DNA of 64,000 nucleotides from JAHRVQ01 sp964548025 (GCA_964548025.1 CAZJRI010000006.1:16030-80029), one strand, 5' to 3'. Positions 16,725-26,011 are shown, counted from the first letter of the stretch. Numbers and translations: made by a program. Notes: generated from the sequence alone by a model not told the origin.

Positions 16725-17606
16725 ATGAAATTGATTCTTGGTTTTGCGTTCGTGCTGCTGAGCTATAACCTGTCTGCTGATGTCGAAGGTGTATATTTTG
16801 GTTCCGCAGGTGAAGGATACTCCTCGAGCCAAAGCGGCGAGGAGATAGAGCTCTCTTATCGAATGTTTACTGCACCCATGAGTGAGGAATTATGCAGGGA
16901 TGCTGGTTCAAACCAGGAACTTTTGACCTCAATGCCCGTTGTCACCCTGGTAGTTGGCGATCAGTTTTCTCTCACCGATCTGAAAATTGATGCACTGGAT
17001 GAAGATGGCATGTTTCAAAAGCGTGTACCTATCGTGGTTGGTGTACCACTGATTGAAGATGGTTTTCTGGAATACCGCCCTGATGAGATTGAATTTGTGG
17101 CCGTAAAACCTGGCGCGATGCAGGTTGAAGTCATGTCCTATTGCATGCCGACTGTTCGCCTCTACATTACGATTACGGTTCTGGATATCAGCAATCTGAT
17201 TACGGTTGATGGCGCCAATATGTACGTCCCCGAAGGATGGCGTCATGAAGCAGGAGTACCTGCAAACCAGAATACAACGAGGATCTTTGACCACACTGGC
17301 ATTGAGATGCTCAAAATGAGGTCCATGATCATTCCACGGCAGATCGATCGGAAAACCCTGCGCAACTTAACAAATGTTGATTTATCCGAATTACTTTACT
17401 GGCAGAAGTGGGGGGATTTCAGCGGATATCAGTTCGACTATGAAGAAGCTGGCACTTCATACAGACTGTGGTGGCTAACCGATCAGAAAATCATATTATT
17501 TGTCGGCCATGAACACGATTCCACCATTGACCCGGGGTATAGCGTAATTGACGGAGTGGTCGCTTCTCTTAAGAATCGACCTGTCGCAGTCTCAGCAGAG
17601 AGGTGA
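16725..17606 (+). CDS. Exported protein of unknown function
   Basis: A 293-residue protein starting at ATG 16725 with a short signal peptide (MKLILGFAFVLLSYNLSADV, cleavage near residue 18). I do not recognise a family. The first half reads as beta-strand-rich (VVTLVVGDQFSLTDLKIDAL, ILEDGFLEYRPDEIEFVAV, MQVEVMSYCMPTVRLYITI), like an Ig-like domain. The second half (about 165-285, VPEGWRHEAG onward) is a separate alternating domain with many aromatic residues. It lies 92 bp after the sigma factor on the same strand and may be its target or part of its operon. There are four Cys-poor regions and no transmembrane helix after the leader. Confidence 0.7.
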   Translation: MKLILGFAFVLLSYNLSADVEGVYFGSAGEGYSSSQSGEEIELSYRMFTAPMSEELCRDAGSNQELLTSMPVVTLVVGDQFSLTDLKIDALDEDGMFQKRVPIVVGVPLIEDGFLEYRPDEIEFVAVKPGAMQVEVMSYCMPTVRLYITITVLDISNLITVDGANMYVPEGWRHEAGVPANQNTTRIFDHTGIEMLKMRSMIIPRQIDRKTLRNLTNVDLSELLYWQKWGDFSGYQFDYEEAGTSYRLWWLTDQKIILFVGHEHDSTIDPGYSVIDGVVASLKNRPVAVSAER

Positions 17607-17640
17607 TACAGTCTGCCGACAGGAAGCCAGATGAGTATGT

Positions 17641-19107
17641 ATGAGTTCAGATTCAGCAGTAACCCCAGCGGCCCCTCCGCTGGGTGTAGCGACCAAGGTA
17701 GCATTCGGAATAGGGGCTTCCGGCGAAGCGATTACCAACGTTTCATTTAATACTTTTGTATTCTTCTACTACAACCAGGTGCTTGGACTCTCCGGTACCC
17801 TGGCTGGTCTTGCGGTTACCATCGCGCTATTTTCCGACGCGATAACTGATCCCCTGATGGGCACAATATCAGATCGGACCAAATCCCGGTTCGGACGAAG
17901 ACATCCTTACCTGTTATTTACAGCGATTCCCCTGGGGATGGTTTTTTTCCTGATCTTCTCTCCACCGCCGGGTCTTGAAGGATATTGGCTGTTTTTCTGG
18001 TTCTGCGGATTTACCATTCTGATGCGAACTTTGCTGACCTTATATGCTGTGCCTCATCTGGCGCTTGGTGCTGAACTGTCTCAGGATTATCATCAGCGCT
18101 CGACGGTCATGAGCTATAACAACTTCTTTGGTTTTCTCGGTGGTGCATCGACATCATGGATTGCCTATACATGGTTCTTTAATTCGACTGAAGAATATGC
18201 CAATGGGCTTCGCAACCCCGAGGCATATCCGGAATTTGCATTCTTTGCCGCGCTTTTCATCTCGGGAGCGATACTGGCTTGCGCATGGTTTACCCGGGAC
18301 AAGATTCCCTATTTGCCTCAACCGCCTGATGATCAACCGCCATTCAGACCGTTAACCGTTTTTAGAGAAATGTTCTCTGCGATATCAAATCGCAACTATC
18401 TTAATCTGCTGCTTGGCTTTTTCTTCCTGTCACTGATGTTAGGTGTTCATGAGACGCTGAACCTGCACATGGGAACCTTCTTCTGGGAACTTGAACCCAG
18501 TCAGCTAAGATTTTATGTCTTCGGCTCTATCACGGGTTATGTCCTCGGATTTACCCAGACAACGCCGTTGCATCGACTGATCGATAAGCGAAACTCGATA
18601 ATCGTCTCTGTTCTGGGGCTGGCCTTTTTCGGTGCACTGGCAGTCAATCTGAGATTGCTTGACATATTCCCGACGAATAGTTGGGCTTATCTCTTTCCAC
18701 TGCTCGTATTCATCTCGGTATTCTCATACGGATCTGGCAGCATCCTCAATATATCCGTGATGTCGGCACTTGCGGACATTGCCGATGAACACGAACTCAA
18801 GACCGGCAGGCGACAGGAAGGCATTTTCTATTCGGCTCGTACCTTCTTTGCTAAATCGACATCCGCATTGGGCCACCTGATTGCTGGCATTGCGCTGGAT
18901 TTGATTGAATTTCCGACTAATGCTGTGCTTGGAGAGGTTGATACGCAGACGATATATGAATTGGGAGTTGTCTACGGACCAATGGCAATGGTGCCGGGTA
19001 TCTGCTCTGTATTCTTTTATGGCAGGTATAAACTCAATCGTAAGAGACTGGCAGAGATTCAGGCTTCAATTGCAGCGAAAAACGTACCTGCGGCCGAGAG
19101 TGCATAG
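17641..19107 (+). CDS. MFS transporter, glycoside-pentoside-hexuronide (GPH/MelB-like) symporter family
   Basis: A 488-residue, about 12-helix protein. The segment ALFSDAITDPLMGTISDRTK with RFGRRHPYLL is the MelB/GPH hallmark between helices 2 and 4, where acidic residues bind the coupling cation. The C-terminal half contains MSALADIADEHELKTGRRQE, also typical of this family. It should import a sugar, glycoside or related solute with Na+ or H+. It is followed at 43 bp by an M20 amidohydrolase on the same strand, so an uptake-and-hydrolysis unit is possible. The substrate is not determined. Confidence 0.9.
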   Translation: MSSDSAVTPAAPPLGVATKVAFGIGASGEAITNVSFNTFVFFYYNQVLGLSGTLAGLAVTIALFSDAITDPLMGTISDRTKSRFGRRHPYLLFTAIPLGMVFFLIFSPPPGLEGYWLFFWFCGFTILMRTLLTLYAVPHLALGAELSQDYHQRSTVMSYNNFFGFLGGASTSWIAYTWFFNSTEEYANGLRNPEAYPEFAFFAALFISGAILACAWFTRDKIPYLPQPPDDQPPFRPLTVFREMFSAISNRNYLNLLLGFFFLSLMLGVHETLNLHMGTFFWELEPSQLRFYVFGSITGYVLGFTQTTPLHRLIDKRNSIIVSVLGLAFFGALAVNLRLLDIFPTNSWAYLFPLLVFISVFSYGSGSILNISVMSALADIADEHELKTGRRQEGIFYSARTFFAKSTSALGHLIAGIALDLIEFPTNAVLGEVDTQTIYELGVVYGPMAMVPGICSVFFYGRYKLNRKRLAEIQASIAAKNVPAAESA

Positions 19108-19150
19108 AGATACCCGTCATAGAATAATCAAGTAAAACAAGGAGCCAAAG

Positions 19151-20317
19151 ATGTCACTAGTCGATGATATCGTATCAATGGAATCGGAACTCACTGAATG
19201 GCGGCGTGATATTCATGCTCATCCGGAACTCGGTTTTGAAGAAAACAGAACCGCGGACTTTGTCGCTGCCAAGATGGAAGAATTTGGTATTCAGGTATTT
19301 CGCGGTATTGGCCAGACCGGGGTGGTTGGCGTACTGAAGGTCGGCAACGAAACACGCTCAATCGGACTCAGGGCAGACATGGATGCACTGCCGATAAAGG
19401 AACGCAACAGCTTTGAGCATAAATCAACGAATTCAGGTGTTATGCATGCCTGCGGACACGACGGCCACACCACAATGCTGCTGGCTGCTGCCAAGTATCT
19501 CGCAGATAATCAGAACTTCCAGGGGCAGGTGAATTTTATCTTTCAACCAGGTGAGGAAGGTATTGGTGGTGCCAAAGCCATGATAGAAGATGGGCTGTTT
19601 GAGCAATTTCCCTGTGATACCTTATACGCCATGCACAATGCGCCGAGTTTACCTGTTGGTAAATTTGCCGCAGTTGCAGGAATCAGAACTGCTGCTGGTG
19701 CATTTTTTGATATTGATATTACCGGCAAAGGATCCCATGGTGCATTTCCTGATCAGGGTGTTGATCCGGTAATTATCGCCAGTGAGCTGACCGTGGCACT
19801 TCAGACGATAATTTCCCGCAATACCGGTGCGATGCAGACAGCCGTTCTCTCGGTGACCCAGATACATGCAGGTGACGCATACAACGTAATTCCTGGTTCT
19901 GCCCGCCTGGCGGGTACAGTGCGGACTCTTGATATGGCACTTATGGAACGAATCGAGAAGAGAATGAATGAGATGGTTAGCGGTATCTGCAGTGCGCATG
20001 GTGCCTCGGGTGAAGTGGATTTTAGAACTATTTTTCACCCGGTGCGGAATGACACCGTAGTCTCAGGTCTTGCCGCTGAAGTCTGCGACGAACTTGTCGG
20101 CGAAGACAATGTCTACCGTGAAGGTCAACCAGGCACAGGCTCTGAAGACTTCTCCTTCATGTCTGAGAAGGTGCCAAGCTGTTACCTGAACATGGGTAAC
20201 GGTGTTGACAGCCATCCGCTACATAATCATGACTACGACTTTAACGATGACGCACTGATCTATGGTGCGAGTTTCTTTGCCCGGGTCGTTGAAAAAACTC
20301 TGATGGCGGAGGACTGA
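19151..20317 (+). CDS. M20-family amidohydrolase (hippurate hydrolase/N-acyl amino acid amidohydrolase type)
   Basis: A 388-residue M20D peptidase-like enzyme. The start ATG 19151 has AAGGAG six bases upstream. Metal and catalytic residues are in RADMDALP (Asp76/Asp78), HACGHDGHT (Cys101, His103, His106) and QPGEEG (Glu135/Glu136). The dimerisation insert begins near residue 180 (GKGSHGAFPDQGVDP), and a C-terminal metal-binding segment has GTGSEDFSF and HPLHNHDYDF. Enzymes of this clade remove acyl or benzoyl groups from amino acids in the cytoplasm. It is paired with an upstream GPH symporter. Confidence 0.92.
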   Translation: MSLVDDIVSMESELTEWRRDIHAHPELGFEENRTADFVAAKMEEFGIQVFRGIGQTGVVGVLKVGNETRSIGLRADMDALPIKERNSFEHKSTNSGVMHACGHDGHTTMLLAAAKYLADNQNFQGQVNFIFQPGEEGIGGAKAMIEDGLFEQFPCDTLYAMHNAPSLPVGKFAAVAGIRTAAGAFFDIDITGKGSHGAFPDQGVDPVIIASELTVALQTIISRNTGAMQTAVLSVTQIHAGDAYNVIPGSARLAGTVRTLDMALMERIEKRMNEMVSGICSAHGASGEVDFRTIFHPVRNDTVVSGLAAEVCDELVGEDNVYREGQPGTGSEDFSFMSEKVPSCYLNMGNGVDSHPLHNHDYDFNDDALIYGASFFARVVEKTLMAED

Positions 20318-20414
20318 GCCTGGTGAGTGGTAAAATTCGTCAAAATTGGTATGACTGACCACTTGTTCTAGTTCTTAGAATACTAAGTTATTGACTTTTA
20401 AAGAATAATCAAAG

Positions 20415-20431
20415 TTGGTATCACTTTTGCT
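20415..20431 (+). promoter_or_regulatory. Candidate sigma-54 promoter (-24/-12)
   Basis: TTGGTATCACTTTTGCT has GG at 20417-20418 and GC at 20429-20430 with exactly ten bases between them, the spacing of sigma-54 promoters, and TTGG/TTGC cores close to consensus. Transcription would begin near 20441, only about 13 bases before ATG 20454 of the DUF4389 gene, giving a very short leader. A chance match is possible; no enhancer-binding regulator is nearby. Confidence 0.35.
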
Positions 20432-20453
20432 CTTTTAATTGTCGAACCAACCA

Positions 20454-20975
20454 ATGAGTGAAGTGGCTGCTATGGAAGAGAGAACGAGAAGAAATTTGAC
20501 TAATAACGACATATGGGTTCGCGCCCTCTATATGGTGCTATTCGGTGTGGCATTCAGTCTTTCAAGGTTGATCGTCTTCTTCCTGGTGGTATTCCAGTTT
20601 TTTTCCATCCTGATCGCCGGTCAGGCCAACGAACCTCTGATGCGTTTCGCCAAAAATCTGAATGTTTATATTCTGGAGATTCTCGAATTTCTTACCTTCA
20701 ATTCTGAAATTCGACCCTTCCCGTTTACACCCTGGCCTGATGAGGAGCCTGGCGGTGAGGAATGGTTGGATGATGAAGATTTCGATGACGACGATTACAT
20801 ATCAGCGAATGAGAAACCTGAAAAAACTCAACCAGACGAACCTGATACCAGGGAATCAGCACCTGCTGAGGACAATATTGAAGGTGACGTCATTGAAGGT
20901 GAAGTCGAAAATGCTGAAAAACCATTCAATGATGACGTGGACCTGGGTAACAATAACGGGTCGACGACTCACTAG
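20454..20975 (+). CDS. DUF4389 membrane-associated protein
   Basis: About 173 residues from ATG 20454; a TTG five codons earlier (20439) is an alternative. The N-terminal part is the DUF4389 domain: WVRALYMVLFGVAFSLSRLI and FFLVVFQFFSILIAGQAN form one or two membrane helices, followed by EPLMRFAKNLNVYILEILEF. The C-terminal 75 residues are strongly acidic and probably disordered (EWLDDEDFDDDDYISANEK, many Glu/Pro). The function of the family is unknown. It stands alone, with a strong terminator downstream and a possible sigma-54 promoter upstream. Confidence 0.85.
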   Translation: MSEVAAMEERTRRNLTNNDIWVRALYMVLFGVAFSLSRLIVFFLVVFQFFSILIAGQANEPLMRFAKNLNVYILEILEFLTFNSEIRPFPFTPWPDEEPGGEEWLDDEDFDDDDYISANEKPEKTQPDEPDTRESAPAEDNIEGDVIEGEVENAEKPFNDDVDLGNNNGSTTH

Positions 20976-21022
20976 CCTGATTAATCAGACCTGGATCAGC
21001 TTCAGGGAAATTCAGGCAAAAC

Positions 21023-21055
21023 AAAAAACCGCGCTTGATTGCGCGGTTTTTTTTT
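21023..21055 (+). terminator. Strong rho-independent terminator
   Basis: AACCGCGC (21027-21034), loop TTGATT, then GCGCGGTT (21041-21048), running into an unbroken T tract to 21055, with an A run on the other side. It ends the DUF4389 transcript. The A/T symmetry would let it work in both directions, though the next gene to the right is on the same strand. Confidence 0.95.
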
Positions 21056-21263
21056 GGCGCCTAGTGGGATTGTAACCGCTGGATTCACAAACTAAATTCA
21101 ATTCTAAAACTTATTACCGGCAATTGACCTGTGTTGAACGCCATACGTTCAATTTGAAGGATTTCAGAGGTGCTGCCTGTTATCGCTATTAACAGGTGAT
21201 ATCAGTTGAACGGTTTCTTATTAAGATTAACATCATCACTTGCGCTCAATTGTGGTGATTCTG

Positions 21264-22244
21264 ATGAAGATGGGATTCATCGTTAACAGCAAAGATAAAG
21301 AAAAGAACAAAGCCACAAAGAAGGACGAGAAAAAAAGCCCTCATGCCTCTGAGTCCGATCTGTCACGCATTCGATCGAGTGGAAAGATCGAATCAGTTGA
21401 TATATGGGAAACAGAATATGCCGGTCACGCCATTGAGTTGGCCAAAGCTGCCTGTGGAAAGGTTGACTATCTGATCGCTGTCGGGGGTGATGGCACGCTT
21501 AATGAAGTGGTGAATGGCTGCCTTGAAGTAAAGGATGACTCGCCTTCGACGAGAATACCTGTCATTGGCTTATACCCGCAGGGCACGGCGAATGACTTTA
21601 TCAAGTCAACGGGATTGACGGGGCAGTTAGATCAGATTGAAAGGCTGGTGACAGCCCGGAGCCATCGATCTGTAGATGTGGGCAAGGTAAGTTATTTGGA
21701 TGAGCAGTCGGATGAAGCCAGTCGGTACTTTGTAAATATTGCTGACGTTGGAATTGGCGCCGATGTTGTTAAACGTATAAATCGCCGGAGAAATGCTCGA
21801 AGGAAGTTGAACGGTCGGATGACATTTTTCAAAGCGACAATTGAATCTTTCCTGCGCTATCGCAATCGGGGCCTGAGGCTGCTGACAGATGGTGGATTCA
21901 GATGGCGAGGCAAGGCATTGCTCGTGGCAATTGCGAACGGCCGTTTTTTTTCTGCAGGTCTCTGTATTGCGCCAAATGCCAGTATCGAAAATGGCAAACT
22001 GAGCATCACTGTGGTTGGAGACGCAACGATCCTGGATTTTCTGATCAGGATTCGTCAATTGAGGAAGGGTGTTTTGATCAGCCATCCGGAAGTGCGTTAT
22101 ATAGATGCACACGAAGTGACAATTGACGGAGAGCAGGGAGACATTGCCATAGAAGCAGATGGGGAGTTTCTGGGATTTACCCCTGCGAAATTCGAGATTC
22201 TACCAGGTGCCATATCATTTCTGGATGCTGGCAGATCTGACTGA
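21264..22244 (+). CDS. YegS/DagK-family lipid kinase
   Basis: About 326 residues from ATG 21264 (MKMGFIVNSKDKEKNK); a TTG at 21240 would add eight residues. The diacylglycerol-kinase catalytic motif LIAVGGDGTLNEVVNG is at about residues 70-85, with PQGTANDFIKS next, both typical of YegS/DgkB-like enzymes. The N-terminal loop normally rich in Gly carries an unusual Lys-rich stretch (KDKEKNKATKKDEKK). The C-terminal domain includes IANGRFFSAGLCIAPNASIE and IDGEQGDIAIEADGEF. It phosphorylates a lipid at the inner membrane; the substrate is unresolved. The next gene starts 47 bp downstream on the same strand. Confidence 0.9.
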   Translation: MKMGFIVNSKDKEKNKATKKDEKKSPHASESDLSRIRSSGKIESVDIWETEYAGHAIELAKAACGKVDYLIAVGGDGTLNEVVNGCLEVKDDSPSTRIPVIGLYPQGTANDFIKSTGLTGQLDQIERLVTARSHRSVDVGKVSYLDEQSDEASRYFVNIADVGIGADVVKRINRRRNARRKLNGRMTFFKATIESFLRYRNRGLRLLTDGGFRWRGKALLVAIANGRFFSAGLCIAPNASIENGKLSITVVGDATILDFLIRIRQLRKGVLISHPEVRYIDAHEVTIDGEQGDIAIEADGEFLGFTPAKFEILPGAISFLDAGRSD

Positions 22245-22291
22245 GTACGAGTGTAGTGAAGGCGGGATATTCTAAGGAGGACAGTCACAAG

Positions 22292-24550
22292 GTGCGCACC
22301 AGATACTTAAACGACGAGGGTCAACCCATTTATAGCAACAGGCTGGTCGATGAGGACTCACCCTATTTGTTACAACATGCCCACAACCCGGTAGATTGGC
22401 ACCCATGGGGTGCTGAAGCGTTTGAGCAAGCGAAAGTAGCCGACAAACCGGTATTTCTCTCTATTGGATATTCAACCTGCCACTGGTGTCATGTTATGGA
22501 GCGGGAGAGTTTTGATAATGAAATGGTTGCATCGTTGCTGAACGAACACTTCGTATCGATCAAGGTAGACAGGGAGCAGCGACCGGACCTTGATGATGTC
22601 TATATGACAGGGGTTCAGCTAACGACCGGACAGGGAGGTTGGCCCATGTCCAATTTTCTCACATCCGAAGGTAAACCTTTTTTTAGCGGGACCTACTTTC
22701 CTCCTGCTGACTTCGTAAGACTGTTGGCTCAGATTTCAGAAATCTGGCGTACACGTCGAAGCGAACTGGAGCAGCAGGCTGATCAGATTGCCAGTGCGAT
22801 TGACGACATTACATCTGCTCAGAATGAGGCGGTGAATATAGATCATTCAATAATCACTGAAAGCGTCAGAACTCTTGTTGAGATGCATGATCCCGTGTAT
22901 GGGGGGTTTGGTCAGGGAATGAAATTTCCTCAGGAGACTAATTTGCTGCTGTTGCTTTATGCATGGCAAAGAGATGCAGATGATTCTGCTCTCGCAGTGG
23001 CGAGAAAAACACTCGACGGAATGATGGCAGGCGGTATCTATGATCAGGTGGGTGGAGGCTTTCACCGGTATTCAACTGATAGTGAGTGGCTGGTGCCGCA
23101 TTTTGAAAAAATGTTATATAACCAGGCGCAACTGGTTCGGGTTTATTCAAAAGCATATGAAATTACCCAGGATATTGGTTATCGACGAATCGTTGAACAG
23201 ACTCTTGACTATGTGCTGGATGATCTACTGTCAGCCACCGGTACATTTTATTCTGCCCGGGACGCTGATTCAGAGGAAGAAGAGGGGCGCTTTTACCTGT
23301 GGACTCAAGCACAGGTTGGGGGTGTCTTGACTGATGATGAAATGTTGCTCGCCGAGGATTTGTTCGGGATAAGTGAAGCCGGTAATTTTGAAGGCAGGAA
23401 TATCCCGACGCTTGCACTATCACTCAAAGACTATACGCAAGTGCACGGGCTGGAGCAGGAGGTGCTGCTTGAAAAGGTCGATTTGATCAGAAGCAAGCTG
23501 ACGATTGAACGTGCTAAGCGTGTACAACCACTGAGGGATGAGAAGATAATCTCAGCCTGGAATGGGATGATGATCTCGGCTTTGGTAATCGCGGCAAGAG
23601 CGCTTTCGCGAGATGATTATTTGCAGGCAGCAATCGTGGCAGGACACGAATTATGGACCGGAAACTGGTCAACCACGGAGAAGCTTAGCCGCATAATGCT
23701 GGATGATCATGCTTCGACCGCAGCCGGTCTTGAAGATTATGCCTATCTCGCTGAAGGCTATCTCAATATTTTTGATGCAACAGCAGATGAAATATGGTTA
23801 TCCCGTACAAAAGTTCTTGCGGAAACCATGATTGAAGATTTTTGGGATCATGCTGCAGGTGGCTTCTTCCTGGCGCGGGTTCATTCAGATGAACCGTCAA
23901 TTGCCCGGCCGAAAAGCCCGGGAGATGGCGCCATTGCTTCTGGCAATTCAGTGGCGCTAAACCTGCTTGTTAGCATGTACCATCGAACCGGAGAGCTACC
24001 TTATCGTGAGAAGATTCTGGCGACGATTAATGCCTTCTCGGGATTAATAAAGGCATCACCGGCTGCCTATTCCTATATGTTACTTGCTGTAGATGAGTAC
24101 TATGAAGGATCAGTAGAATCGGTTCAGTTCTCCAGAGAGGGGCGTATAAAGGCGATAGCCCGATTGCAACGTTTGGGGGGCGGGTCGATGGATGTAGAGA
24201 TTGATCTATTGATAAGCCCTGGCTGGCACATCAATGCACACAGGAATGCACACAGGAATGCACACGGGCTAAATCAGGATGATCTCATCGAAACCAGGGT
24301 GGATCTCAGAGACGATAACTGGCAAATGGATTCTGTCAGCTATCCCGATGGCGTCGAACGATTGCTGGGATTCAATGATGCGCCGCTGAACTTATACGAA
24401 GAGCGGGTAAAGCTGAACATTACAATCAGGCCACCTGAGAATGTGATGATGCCGGTAGTTCTACCCCTGGCAGTGCAGGTCCAGGCATGCAGCAATGATA
24501 TTTGCCTACCGCCTGAACACCTGCTCTTCAAGTTAACTGCGATGCCCTGA
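22292..24550 (+). CDS. DUF255/YyaL-type thioredoxin-domain protein with C-terminal DsbD-alpha-like domain
   Basis: About 752 residues. GTG 22292 is preferred because AAGGAGG lies at 22274-22280; an earlier in-frame GTG at 22256 has no such site. The N-terminal thioredoxin domain carries SIGYSTCHWCHVMERESF with CHWC at 63-66. The middle is the (alpha/alpha)6-barrel-like region common to the SSP411/YyaL family (GGIYDQVGGGFHRYSTD, SARDADSEEEEGRFYLW, ISAWNGMMISAL). The last 125 residues, with a VQACSNDICLPPE segment, resemble the alpha domain of DsbD, whose cysteine pair in that motif handles electrons. There is no signal peptide, so a cytoplasmic location is expected for a domain type normally periplasmic. 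The function is unknown. Confidence 0.88.
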   Translation: MRTRYLNDEGQPIYSNRLVDEDSPYLLQHAHNPVDWHPWGAEAFEQAKVADKPVFLSIGYSTCHWCHVMERESFDNEMVASLLNEHFVSIKVDREQRPDLDDVYMTGVQLTTGQGGWPMSNFLTSEGKPFFSGTYFPPADFVRLLAQISEIWRTRRSELEQQADQIASAIDDITSAQNEAVNIDHSIITESVRTLVEMHDPVYGGFGQGMKFPQETNLLLLLYAWQRDADDSALAVARKTLDGMMAGGIYDQVGGGFHRYSTDSEWLVPHFEKMLYNQAQLVRVYSKAYEITQDIGYRRIVEQTLDYVLDDLLSATGTFYSARDADSEEEEGRFYLWTQAQVGGVLTDDEMLLAEDLFGISEAGNFEGRNIPTLALSLKDYTQVHGLEQEVLLEKVDLIRSKLTIERAKRVQPLRDEKIISAWNGMMISALVIAARALSRDDYLQAAIVAGHELWTGNWSTTEKLSRIMLDDHASTAAGLEDYAYLAEGYLNIFDATADEIWLSRTKVLAETMIEDFWDHAAGGFFLARVHSDEPSIARPKSPGDGAIASGNSVALNLLVSMYHRTGELPYREKILATINAFSGLIKASPAAYSYMLLAVDEYYEGSVESVQFSREGRIKAIARLQRLGGGSMDVEIDLLISPGWHINAHRNAHRNAHGLNQDDLIETRVDLRDDNWQMDSVSYPDGVERLLGFNDAPLNLYEERVKLNITIRPPENVMMPVVLPLAVQVQACSNDICLPPEHLLFKLTAMP
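24233..24268. repeat. 12-bp tandem repeat, three units, in coding sequence
   Basis: AATGCACACAGG at 24233 and 24245, then AATGCACACGGG at 24257. It encodes three in-frame NAHR/NAHG units in the loop before the conserved part of the DsbD-alpha-like domain of the DUF255 protein. The near-identity of the units points to recent expansion by slippage. Confidence 0.95.
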
Positions 24551-24565
24551 ATCTATCCAGCCCGT

Positions 24566-25423
24566 TTAGCGGTGATTGCTATGCCCCCCGTCGATGGCAA
24601 TCGTCTTGCCTGTTACATAGTCCGAGAGTTCAGTTGTCAGAAACTCCACGACTCGGGCACAGTCCTCGATGGTACCTTCCCTTCTAAGTGGAATATATTT
24701 AGATGCGCCACTTCGATCTCCGAGTCTGCCGGTGCGAATAATCCCCGGGGCGATGCAGTTCACGTTTATATTATAAGGGCCGAGTTCCTGGGCGAGCGAT
24801 CGGGTGTAGTGGATAATTGCTGCTTTCGCGATTCCATAAGGATGGTAGCCGCCACTGGCATCGATGCCTGCAGTTGAAGATACGGTGACGATCTTACCTG
24901 ACTGCTGACTTTTCATATAAGGGGCAACGGCCATGCAGGTATACATACATGTCATCATGTTGATATCGAGAACCCTCGTCAGCATATCCTGGGGGCAGTC
25001 AGAAGGGGTACCCGTGGTGCTTAAATCACCGGTGCCTTCTTTGCCTGGTTCACCTGAGACAGATCCAACCGACTCCCTTTCTTCCGCGAATACAACCGTG
25101 CCGCCACCGGCATTGCAGACTGCAATATCAATTCTGCCCAGCTCGTCGTGAACCTTATTTACCGAATCTTCTGTTGTTGATCTGTCTGTTAAATCTGCCT
25201 CGATACCAAATGCCCTGACGCCAAGTGCCTGGCACTCTTCCATGACACTGTCTGCGGTTAGTAGATCCTTTTCAAACTCGTAAACCTCGGCTCCCTTCAG
25301 GTTTCGATCAATAATTGCTACATCGGCACCTAGTCCGGCCAGGTGAAGTGCATAGCCTCTGCCTAGTCCGCGCGCCCCGCCTGTGATCAGAGCCACTTTA
25401 CCGGCCAGTTTCTTATCACCCAT
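24566..25423 (-). CDS. SDR family NAD(P)-dependent oxidoreductase
   Basis: A 285-residue short-chain dehydrogenase. The cofactor loop is TGGARGLGRG (about 14-23), CNAGGG follows strand 4, and the catalytic Ser/Tyr/Lys set is in TVSSTAGIDASGGYHPYGIAK (Tyr and Lys in YGIAK). An insertion of about 35 residues after CNAGGG (ERESVGSVSGEPGKEGTGD and following) is longer than usual in this family. The C-terminus has VTGKTIAIDGGH. A VOC-family gene lies upstream on the same strand, 59 bp away. The substrate is unknown. Confidence 0.92.
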   Translation of the reverse strand: MGDKKLAGKVALITGGARGLGRGYALHLAGLGADVAIIDRNLKGAEVYEFEKDLLTADSVMEECQALGVRAFGIEADLTDRSTTEDSVNKVHDELGRIDIAVCNAGGGTVVFAEERESVGSVSGEPGKEGTGDLSTTGTPSDCPQDMLTRVLDINMMTCMYTCMAVAPYMKSQQSGKIVTVSSTAGIDASGGYHPYGIAKAAIIHYTRSLAQELGPYNINVNCIAPGIIRTGRLGDRSGASKYIPLRREGTIEDCARVVEFLTTELSDYVTGKTIAIDGGHSNHR

Positions 25424-25481
25424 CTTTCTTTCTCCTTCTTGACTTGCCTTCTTGTCTTGCGTTCTTGAATTTAAATGTCGA

Positions 25482-25940
25482 CTACTGTGCCTGAATCAAT
25501 TCCGTAATCAGATTGCTGAATTTTTCCCGTGTATCAAAATATACTGCTGTGCGCTTTTCCTGTCCTTTCGGTGTGATAGCCAGAATGATGGGGAAACCTT
25601 TATCCACCATGCGGGTTGTTTCTTCTTCCAGGTTCTCTACCGTGTAGGCAATATGACCTATTCCTTCACCGGTGCTTTCCAGCAGTTCTTTGTGGACCGT
25701 TTCACCTTGAATCGGTTGAAGCAGTTCTACGCCGACAGGTCCTACCCGCCCCATGGCACCACGGGTAATGACGACGGGGTCCGGGGTCTCACCATAGACC
25801 AGATACTCTTCATTCTGGCTGCTGTCGATTCGGAATTCAGGTTGGAACGTCGCATTACCCAATGACTGGTAGTCTTCAAGGGATTTATCCAGGTCAAAAA
25901 CCGGTATACCCAGATGATGTAGTTTCCAATTGCTTTCCAT
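25482..25940 (-). CDS. VOC (glyoxalase/epimerase-fold) family protein
   Basis: A 152-residue protein with two beta-alpha-beta-beta-beta modules. WKLHHLGIPVFDLDKSLEDY places the first metal-ligand His at about residue 8, and EGIGHIAYTVENLEEETTRM gives the second His. The spacing and GPVGVELLQP (Glu ligand) resemble methylmalonyl-CoA epimerase-like and lactoylglutathione-lyase-like members. Metal-dependent isomerisation or ring cleavage is likely. It is probably co-transcribed with the SDR downstream. Confidence 0.85.
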   Translation of the reverse strand: MESNWKLHHLGIPVFDLDKSLEDYQSLGNATFQPEFRIDSSQNEEYLVYGETPDPVVITRGAMGRVGPVGVELLQPIQGETVHKELLESTGEGIGHIAYTVENLEEETTRMVDKGFPIILAITPKGQEKRTAVYFDTREKFSNLITELIQAQ

Positions 25941-26011
25941 GACTGATTCCTTTGATTACACTTTTTTATCCAGTGACTGATACTGATTAAGGATATCAGT
26001 CCCTGTTACAT

